From assembly GCA_003695455.1 (NCBI GenBank), contig RFJF01000131.1, forward strand, positions 1 through 6,347: a stretch of DNA of 6,347 bases, in the 5' to 3' direction. Below are positions 1 to 4,558 of the stretch, in pieces (within the stretch, counting starts at the first letter, position 1; the number at the start of each line of letters is the position of its first letter). Below the pieces are notes generated by a model, which had not been told where the DNA came from, did no database searches, and saw only the letters and a program-made list of their open reading frames with translations. This DNA is from Chloroflexota bacterium. GTDB lineage: Bacteria; Chloroflexota; Anaerolineae; 4572-78; J111. The translations under genes were made by a program, and so were the position numbers.

Positions 1-309
1 CTGAGCGGGGCCAACCTGTACCGGGTCAGTTTGGGCTGGGCCACGTTAGAGCGGGCCAACCTGTCCGGAGCCAACCTCAAAGCCGCCGACCTGCGCTGGG
101 CCGTGCTGCGGGAAGCCAACCTGACCAACGCCAACCTTCGCAATGCTGACCTGCGCGATGCCGACTTTTCAGGCGCACAGTTGGACCGCGCCAACCTGAG
201 CGGAGCCAATTTGCGCGGCGCAAACTTAAACGAAGCCAGCCTCAAACAAATCAACTTTGACCAGCACACCGAATGGCCGCAGAACTTTGACCCGGCCCGG
301 CTTCTGTGA
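1..309 (+). CDS. Pentapeptide-repeat protein, 3' part (5' end outside the window)
   Basis: The frame is open from base 1 to a TGA at 307-309, giving 102 visible residues; the start lies to the left. The first 85 residues are 17 unbroken five-residue units with consensus (A/N)(N/D)LxxA, with Leu or Phe at the central position, for example LSGAN, LKAAD, LTNAN and FSGAQ. LSGANL occurs three times. The last 17 residues leave the repeat and contain TEWPQNFDP, resembling the T-x-WP-x-x-FDP tail common at the C-terminus of such proteins. The family folds as a right-handed quadrilateral beta-helix. Function varies widely (gyrase protection, scaffolding, mostly unknown), so none is assigned. A TTG at 31 could be read as a start, but the repeats continue upstream of it, so the gene is better treated as truncated by the window. 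It ends 18 bases before arsC on the same strand, so co-transcription is possible. Confidence 0.93.
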   Translation: MSGANLYRVSLGWATLERANLSGANLKAADLRWAVLREANLTNANLRNADLRDADFSGAQLDRANLSGANLRGANLNEASLKQINFDQHTEWPQNFDPARLL

Positions 310-327
310 ATCTAAAAAGGAAAACTC

Positions 328-765
328 ATGCCAAAAAAACAGGTACTCATTCTCTGCACCGGCAACTCTTGCCGCAGCCAAATGGCCGAAGGGCTGATTA
401 ACCATGATTTGGGTGATGTGTGGCAGGCTTACTCGGCCGGAACCCGGCCCTCCGGCTACGTTCACCCGCTGGCCGTTAAGGCCATGGCCGAACTGGGCAT
501 TGATATTTCTGGCGGGCGCAGCAAATCCACCGATGAATTCAAAGACGCGCCGCTGGATGTAGCCATCACCGTGTGCAATGACGCCGCAGAAAACTGCCCG
601 GTCTGGCTGGGGCAAGGCCAAAAAGTTCACATCGGCTTTCCGGACCCGGCAGATGCTACCGGCACCCAGGAAGAAAAAATGGCCGTCTTCCGCCAGGTGC
701 GGGATGACATCAGGGTGCGGGTGCTGGATTACCTGCGCCAATTTCAGGAGAAACACACCCCATGA
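328..765 (+). CDS. arsC: Arsenate reductase, thioredoxin-coupled (low-molecular-weight phosphatase fold)
   Basis: This predicted cytoplasmic enzyme reduces arsenate to arsenite for export. The 145-residue length is normal for the family. The P-loop signature C-x5-R is at residues 10-16 (CTGNSCR), with C10 as the nucleophile. C83 and C90, in TVCNDAAENCP, match the redox pair of the S. aureus pI258-type enzyme (C10, C82, C89), which passes a disulfide along the protein surface to thioredoxin. D106 in FPDPAD matches the general-acid Asp. N13, E21 and S36 correspond to positions that bind potassium in the S. aureus enzyme. The three cysteines argue for arsenate reductase over an ordinary tyrosine phosphatase. 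The ATG is preceded by AAGGA at a usable distance. The stop overlaps the mgsA start as ATGA, implying translational coupling. No arsR or arsenite efflux gene is visible in the window. Confidence 0.93.
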   Translation: MPKKQVLILCTGNSCRSQMAEGLINHDLGDVWQAYSAGTRPSGYVHPLAVKAMAELGIDISGGRSKSTDEFKDAPLDVAITVCNDAAENCPVWLGQGQKVHIGFPDPADATGTQEEKMAVFRQVRDDIRVRVLDYLRQFQEKHTP

Positions 766-1229
766 ACGGCAACAAACCCGTTATGCCAATGAGCGCCCAA
801 AAACGCATTGCGCTGATTGCCCACGACAATAAAAAATATGACTTGCTGGACTGGGCCAAATTCAACCGGGATTCGCTGGCAAAGCACCAGTTGTTTGCCA
901 CCGGCACCACCGGCAAACTGCTTGAAGCGGAACTGGGCATTGAAATCACCCGGCTGCAAAGCGGCCCGCTGGGCGGCGACCAGCAGGTGGGCGCACGCAT
1001 TGCCCAAAATGAAATTGACTTTCTGATTTTCTTTTGGGACCCGCTGGAACCCCTGCCCCATGACCCCGATATCAAAGCCCTGCTGCGGCTGGCCGTGGTC
1101 TGGAACATTCCGGTGGCATGTAACCGCGCCTCGGCAGATTTTATGTTCTCCTCTGCCCTGCTCAATGAGCCGTATGAGCGAATTCTGGACGATTTTGACG
1201 CCTACCGCAACCGGACCATTGCGCCGTAA
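762..1229 (+). CDS. mgsA: Methylglyoxal synthase
   Basis: The enzyme converts dihydroxyacetone phosphate to methylglyoxal and inorganic phosphate, the first step of the methylglyoxal bypass of lower glycolysis, in the cytoplasm. The 155 residues align throughout with E. coli MgsA at an offset of two. H21-D22 (AHD motif), ATGTTG at 46-51 (phosphate binding), SGPLGGDQQVG at 67-77 with catalytic D73 (E. coli D71), FWDPL at 91-95, and H100 and D103 (E. coli H98 and D101) are all present, as is the conserved stretch LLRLAVVWNIPVA. The enzyme therefore looks active. The first ATG is chosen because AGGAG at 746-750 lies 11 bases upstream and it forms the ATGA overlap with arsC. In-frame ATGs at 783 and 789 have no visible ribosome-binding site. 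The E. coli enzyme is allosterically inhibited by phosphate, which suits the phosphate-related neighbours. Confidence 0.96.
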   Translation: MNGNKPVMPMSAQKRIALIAHDNKKYDLLDWAKFNRDSLAKHQLFATGTTGKLLEAELGIEITRLQSGPLGGDQQVGARIAQNEIDFLIFFWDPLEPLPHDPDIKALLRLAVVWNIPVACNRASADFMFSSALLNEPYERILDDFDAYRNRTIAP

Positions 1230-1264
1230 CAAACAAACCCGGCAACGGTGAATAAAGACCCGGT

Positions 1265-1301
1265 GTAAAAGGTTGGTTTTATCCTTTACCCTTTACCTTT
1301 T
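1265..1301 (+). repeat. Short tandem heptamer with alternative hairpin pairing, mgsA-phoU gap
   Basis: Two tandem copies of CCTTTAC (1283-1289 and 1290-1296) are followed by a CTTTTG remnant. Upstream, GTAAAAGG (1265-1272) can pair with either heptamer if one A is bulged, and AAAAGGT (1267-1273) is an exact inverted match to ACCTTTT (1295-1301). The arms are A/T-rich and no run of T follows a GC stem, so this is not a convincing terminator. It lies just before the phoU ribosome-binding site (GAGGA at 1307-1311) and could be a weak leader structure or simple low-complexity sequence. Confidence 0.4.
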
Positions 1302-1317
1302 GATATGAGGAACAAAC

Positions 1318-1986
1318 ATGACCATCCGCAAAGGATTTGAAGAAAGCCTGAAACGATTACAGGACGATGTGCTCATGCTGGGCAGCATGGTTGAAGAAGC
1401 GCTGGTTGAATCGGTGCAAATCCTCAAAAATCGCGACTTTGACGGCTCCCGGCGACTCATTGCCTACGATGAACGCGTCAATGAAAAACGCTTTGCCATT
1501 GAAAACAGCACGCTCAGCCTGATTGCCTTGCAGCAACCCGTTGCCGCCGACATGCGCACCCTGGCTGCCATACTTGAAATTGCCACCGAACTGGAACGCA
1601 TTGGCGATTACGCCAAAGGCATCTGCAACATCAATTTGATGATTGGCGAAGGACCGCTGCTCAAACCGCTGGTAGATATTCCCCGCATGGTTGAACACGC
1701 CCGCGATATGCTGCACCGCGCCCTTGAGGCCTTTGTACGCCGTGACCTTGACACCGCGCGGGCCATCCCCAAAGAAGATGACGTGCTGGATAATTTGTAC
1801 AATCAGGTCTACCGTGAATTGCTGACCCTGATTATGGCCGACCCCACCCGCATGGATCAGGCCACGTTGCTGCTCTGGGTGGCGCACAACCTTGAGCGCA
1901 CCGGCGACCGCATTGTGAACATTTGCGAGCGCATTGTCTTTACCATCACCGGCAGTATGAAAGAAATGAACAACAGCGCCCAATAG
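1318..1986 (+). CDS. phoU: Phosphate-signalling regulator PhoU
   Basis: This 222-residue, all-helical protein has the family's two tandem three-helix-bundle repeats. The metal-binding family motif appears once per repeat: ELERIGDYAKGI at 91-102 and NLERTGDRIVNICE at 191-204. The N-terminal part (FEESLKRLQDDVLMLGSMVEEAL) and DERVNEKR at 51-58 are also typical. Known PhoU proteins are cytoplasmic, peripheral to the membrane, and link phosphate transporter activity to the PhoR kinase; loss usually derepresses the Pho regulon. The ATG has GAGGA seven bases upstream. The kinase gene follows after 59 bases on the same strand, the expected partner. Unlike many phoU loci there are no pstSCAB genes and no phoB here, so the transporter it regulates is not obvious; the Na/Pi cotransporter at 4559-6295 is a candidate. 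Confidence 0.95.
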   Translation: MTIRKGFEESLKRLQDDVLMLGSMVEEALVESVQILKNRDFDGSRRLIAYDERVNEKRFAIENSTLSLIALQQPVAADMRTLAAILEIATELERIGDYAKGICNINLMIGEGPLLKPLVDIPRMVEHARDMLHRALEAFVRRDLDTARAIPKEDDVLDNLYNQVYRELLTLIMADPTRMDQATLLLWVAHNLERTGDRIVNICERIVFTITGSMKEMNNSAQ

Positions 1987-1990
1987 CCTG

Positions 1991-2019
1991 TTTCAACATT
2001 GGCAAATGTAGGGTACAAT
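1991..2019 (+). promoter_or_regulatory. Possible promoter of the histidine kinase gene
   Basis: In the phoU-kinase gap, TACAAT at 2014-2019 matches five of six bases of the -10 consensus. TTTCAA at 1991-1996, 17 bases upstream, is only a poor -35. Transcription would start near 2026, leaving a leader that still contains the GAGGTG ribosome-binding site. An alternative pair, TTGGCA at 1999 and TAAAAT at 2024, has a long 19-base spacer and would start transcription inside that site. The gene may simply be read through from phoU. Confidence 0.3.
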
Positions 2020-2033
2020 ATTCTAAAATTGTC

Positions 2034-2039
2034 GAGGTG
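2034..2039 (+). promoter_or_regulatory. Ribosome-binding site fixing the kinase start
   Basis: GAGGTG lies six bases before the ATG at 2046. The open frame extends back to a TTG at 1923 inside phoU, but that extension has no such site and would place about 41 polar residues before the membrane segment. The ATG at 2046 is therefore preferred. Confidence 0.75.
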
Positions 2040-2045
2040 TTGAAA

Positions 2046-3233
2046 ATGACAATTGGCTGGTGGATTGCCGGCGTTCTGTTGCTGGCAATGATTGCACTGT
2101 CTGTGCAATACTGGCGGCTCAAACAAAAGCTTGAACGGCAAAAAGCAGAAACTGACCTGCTGCAAGAGCGGCTGGCAGATGCAGAACAGGAATTGACCGA
2201 CGTGAAAGCGCGCCGGAAAAAACTGCTGGCGGCATCTACGCAGGCACTTATTATTGTTGAAAATGACTTCACCGTGTCCAGCGCCAACAAGGTAGCACGC
2301 CGCCTGTTTGGCAAGCCGGAAAAAGGGGCAACCCTGATGAGTTGGACCCGCCAGCACCAGTTGCAAGAGGTGGTAGCCTACACGCTCGACGGGGAAAAGA
2401 TGCCCCCGCAATACTTAAATTACAACGAACGCGCCCTCGAAGTGCATGCCCGGGCCATCAAAGAAAATAAAGAGGCGGTGGCCGTGGCGCTGGCTATCCA
2501 CGATGTAACCAAACTCCAGCGGCTGGCCCGCGCCCGGCGAGACTTTGTAGTCAACATTTCGCACGAACTCCGCACCCCGCTGGCCTCCATTCAACTACTC
2601 ACCGACACCCTGCTCAACGGCGGCCTGGACAATCCGGCAATGGCGCTGGACCTGACCAATAAAATTGCCGGTCAGGTTGATACGCTCACCCAAATGGCGC
2701 AGGAAGTCCTTGATCTCTCGCTTATTGAAAGCGGCAAGGTCCCCCTGAAAATGGCAAACACCCCCCTGCAACCAATTCTGGAAGCCGAAGTTGACCGTTT
2801 TACACCGCAAGCCCGCCGCAAAAAACTGACGCTCACGCTGACCCCGGTGGGTGATCTGTCGGCGCTGGTAGATGACCGGATGATAAGCCGGGTAATTTCA
2901 AACCTGCTACACAACGCCATTAAATTTACAGACCAGGGCGGCGTTACCGTATCTGCCAATAAAATCAAAGGCAATGACTCAAATGATGTACCAACCGGCC
3001 GTTGGGTTAAAATTACGGTGTCTGATACCGGGCTGGGTTTGTCCCCGGAAGACCTCACCCGTATTTTTGAGCGATTTTACAAGGTAGACAAAGCCCGCAA
3101 CTGCAAAGAGGCCGGCACCGGTTTGGGGTTGTCTATTGCCCGGCACATTGTTGAAGCCCACGGCGGAAAAATCTGGGCCGAACAAAACAACGGCCCCGGC
3201 GCATCATTCCACTTTATTGTGCCAACCGAGTAA
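2046..3233 (+). CDS. PhoR-like sensor histidine kinase, single N-terminal membrane anchor
   Basis: The 395-residue protein starts with one hydrophobic segment (residues 5-21), then a charged, probably coiled-coil linker (24-60). A PAS-like region follows at about 61-155, containing QALIIVENDFTV and ending in IHDVTKLQ. The dimerisation/phosphoacceptor domain has the H-box FVVNISHELRTPLAS with H173. The ATPase domain has the N-box NLLHNAIKF (N286, N290), G1 box DTGLG (327-331), F-box FERFYKVD (341-348) and G2 box GTGLGLSI (357-364). All catalytic boxes are intact. The layout matches PhoR/ResE-type kinases, but there is no second membrane helix and no extracytoplasmic domain, so the input is probably cytoplasmic, via the PAS-like region or a partner such as PhoU. 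Adjacency to phoU supports a phosphate role; without phoB in view, no gene symbol is given. The gene ends 75 bases before the PHP gene. Confidence 0.92.
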   Translation: MTIGWWIAGVLLLAMIALSVQYWRLKQKLERQKAETDLLQERLADAEQELTDVKARRKKLLAASTQALIIVENDFTVSSANKVARRLFGKPEKGATLMSWTRQHQLQEVVAYTLDGEKMPPQYLNYNERALEVHARAIKENKEAVAVALAIHDVTKLQRLARARRDFVVNISHELRTPLASIQLLTDTLLNGGLDNPAMALDLTNKIAGQVDTLTQMAQEVLDLSLIESGKVPLKMANTPLQPILEAEVDRFTPQARRKKLTLTLTPVGDLSALVDDRMISRVISNLLHNAIKFTDQGGVTVSANKIKGNDSNDVPTGRWVKITVSDTGLGLSPEDLTRIFERFYKVDKARNCKEAGTGLGLSIARHIVEAHGGKIWAEQNNGPGASFHFIVPTE

Positions 3234-3239
3234 CTTTAT

Positions 3240-3267
3240 TTGACCTACCCCGCACGTCGAGTAAAAT
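3240..3267 (+). promoter_or_regulatory. Sigma70-type promoter for the PHP gene
   Basis: TTGACC (3240-3245) and TAAAAT (3262-3267) each match five of six consensus bases and are 16 bases apart. Transcription would begin near 3274, about 35 bases before the GTG at 3309. A second TAAAAT occurs at 3284-3289. The TTG at 3240 that opens the longest reading frame is thus probably part of a -35 element, not a start codon. Confidence 0.6.
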
Positions 3268-3290
3268 CCCCCTGTTATCAAGCTAAAATC

Positions 3291-3298
3291 AGAGAGAG
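3291..3298 (+). promoter_or_regulatory. Probable ribosome-binding site of the PHP gene
   Basis: The purine run AGAGAGAG ends ten bases before the GTG at 3309. It is only a moderate match to the Shine-Dalgarno consensus. It is the best one near any in-frame start, and it supports the GTG over the TTG at 3240. Confidence 0.5.
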
Positions 3299-3308
3299 CT
3301 ACCCCACC

Positions 3309-4373
3309 GTGTTTGAAATTGTTGGCAATTTGCACCTGCACACCACCGCTTCAGACGGCACAGGCACCCACACCCAGGTTGCAGAGGCCGCGGCCCGGGC
3401 CGGGCTGGATTTTATTATCTACACCGACCACAACACCTGGGTTGACGGGCAAGAGGGCTGGTTTCAGCACCCGGATACCGGCAAAAAGCTGCTGCGGCTC
3501 ATGGGGCAGGAAATCAACGACCAGCGCCGCCAGCCGGAGTGCAATCATTTGCTCTGCCCGTTTGTTTGTACCAACCTGAACGGCGCCGCCGCCGACCCCC
3601 AACGCCTCATTGATGCGGCGCATGCCAGCGGCGGGTTAACCTTTCTGGCTCACCCCATTGAACGGCCCGGCTACGCCGAGGCCGCGCAAATGTACCCCTG
3701 GGTTAATTGGGAGGTGTCTGGTTTTACCGGCCTGGAAATCTGGAACGCCATGACCGACGCCAAATGGCGTATGCGCTCGATTCCGCGCGGCCTGCTGGGG
3801 TCTCACCTGCCGCGATGGGTTCTGCACGCGCCATTTCCGGAAATGCTGGCCCGGTGGGACCAACTGCTGGCCGCCGGCCAAAAAGTGGTAGCCATTGGCA
3901 ACTCCGATGCCCACGCCTGGCCCATTACCTGGCGCGGGCTGACCCGCGTTATCTTTCCGTATGAATTTCTGTTCAGGGCGGTGAACACCCACGTGCTTCT
4001 GCCGGAGCCGCTGGCCCAAAATGTTGAACAGGCCCGAACACAAATTTACGAGGCGCTCAAAGCCGGCCGCTGTTTTGTTAGCAACAATCTGGTAGCCTCG
4101 CCGCGCGGGTTCAGTTTTACCGCCGAGGGTGGCGGGCAGCAAGCGGTGATGGGTGACGACCTGCCATTTGCCGGAGAGACTGTGTTGCGCATTTCCAGCC
4201 CGCGCCGGGCCAAACTGCGCCTGCTCAGAAACGGCGCTATTGTGGCCGCCAAAACCGGCACAGAACTGGTGTGGCGGGCGGCGCAGCCGGGCGTGTACCG
4301 CGCCGAAGCGCACCGCTGGTACTGGGGCTGGACTCGCGGCTGGGTGTACACCAATCCCATTTACATCCGCTGA
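3309..4373 (+). CDS. PHP-domain metallohydrolase, CehA/McbA-like
   Basis: From the GTG the protein has 354 residues. The PHP fold's metal ligands appear in order: HLH at 9-11 (H9, H11), D16, TDHN at 39-42 (D40, H41), E68 in GQEIN, H80 in CNHLL, H115 in LAHP, E143 in LEIWN, and SDAH at 199-202 (D200, H202). The site looks complete for a two- or three-metal phosphoesterase-type centre. Residues from about 240 on (AGRCFVSNN, then a beta-rich segment with LRLLRNG) form the C-terminal sandwich domain seen in CehA/McbA-type proteins, ending in a Trp-rich tail, WVYTNPIYIR. There is no signal peptide, so it is probably cytoplasmic. Substrates across this family range from phosphoesters to carbamates and mostly remain unknown. 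The GTG start gives a short lead-in to HLH and agrees with the upstream promoter; the TTG at 3240 would add 23 residues with little support. Confidence 0.88.
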   Translation: MFEIVGNLHLHTTASDGTGTHTQVAEAAARAGLDFIIYTDHNTWVDGQEGWFQHPDTGKKLLRLMGQEINDQRRQPECNHLLCPFVCTNLNGAAADPQRLIDAAHASGGLTFLAHPIERPGYAEAAQMYPWVNWEVSGFTGLEIWNAMTDAKWRMRSIPRGLLGSHLPRWVLHAPFPEMLARWDQLLAAGQKVVAIGNSDAHAWPITWRGLTRVIFPYEFLFRAVNTHVLLPEPLAQNVEQARTQIYEALKAGRCFVSNNLVASPRGFSFTAEGGGQQAVMGDDLPFAGETVLRISSPRRAKLRLLRNGAIVAAKTGTELVWRAAQPGVYRAEAHRWYWGWTRGWVYTNPIYIR

Positions 4374-4377
4374 AATC

Positions 4378-4406
4378 TTGCCTTTCAACGATGACGGTGG
4401 TATGAT
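4378..4406 (+). promoter_or_regulatory. Promoter of tRNA-Leu
   Basis: TTGCCT (4378-4383) and TATGAT (4401-4406, five of six consensus bases) are separated by exactly 17 bases. A TG at 4398-4399 forms an extended -10. Transcription would start near 4413, about nine bases before the mature tRNA 5' end. It begins just after the PHP gene stop. Confidence 0.6.
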
Positions 4407-4421
4407 TTTGCCCAAAATCAG

Positions 4422-4503
4422 GGGCGAGTGTCGGAACTGGCAGACGAGCCAGACTTAGGATCTGGTGCCGCAAGGCGTGAGGGTTCGAGTCCCTCCTCGC
4501 CCA
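4422..4503 (+). tRNA. tRNA-Leu, anticodon UAG
   Basis: A full class II cloverleaf folds by eye. The acceptor stem is GGGCGAG (4422-4428) with CTCGCCC (4496-4502), followed by discriminator A4503. The D-stem is TCG/CGA with AACTGGCAGA in the loop. The anticodon stem is CCAGA/TCTGG with loop CTTAGGA, giving anticodon TAG at 4455-4457, which reads CUA and probably other CUN leucine codons. A long variable arm has GCC/GGC closed by a GCAA loop, and the T-arm is GAGGG-TTCGAGT-CCCTC. The long variable arm, discriminator A and anticodon all agree with leucine. The 3' CCA is not encoded (TTTTC follows A4503), so it must be added by CCA-adding enzyme. Confidence 0.96.
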
Positions 4504-4508
4504 TTTTC

Positions 4509-4547
4509 AAACGTCACCCGCACACGTTGTGCTGTTGGCGTTTTTTT
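4509..4547 (+). terminator. Intrinsic terminator after tRNA-Leu
   Basis: An eight-pair outer stem, AAACGTCA (4509-4516) with TGGCGTTT (4536-4543, one G-T pair), encloses a small internal loop. Inside it is a five-pair inner stem, GCACA (4520-4524) with TGTGC (4528-4532), and a three-base loop. A run of seven T follows at 4541-4547. The T run is on the + strand only; read from the - strand the hairpin is followed by only three T, so it should not serve the converging cotransporter gene efficiently. Confidence 0.8.
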
Positions 4548-4558
4548 GTGCCGTGCGG

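Noticed and set aside
1..240. Tandem DNA repeat array or CRISPR
   Set aside because: The periodicity is 15 bases in frame and reflects pentapeptide coding; there are no spacers of CRISPR type.
226..756. Long open frame on the - strand across arsC
   Set aside because: It is antisense to a gene with intact catalytic motifs, and its translation shows no recognisable domain.
710..1232. Two overlapping - strand open frames across mgsA
   Set aside because: They are shadows of mgsA, whose + frame aligns along its full length with E. coli MgsA.
1246..1275. Pho-box-like direct repeat (CGGTG twice)
   Set aside because: The spacing is 15 bases and there is no match to a known PhoB box; too short to support an operator.
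1357..1983. 208-codon - strand open frame across phoU
   Set aside because: It is antisense to a motif-complete PhoU; the composition looks like a mirrored coding frame and no start site is supported.
3636..4415. 259-codon - strand open frame across the PHP gene
   Set aside because: The + strand frame has all PHP metal ligands in order; the reverse frame is low-complexity and Gly/Pro/His-rich.
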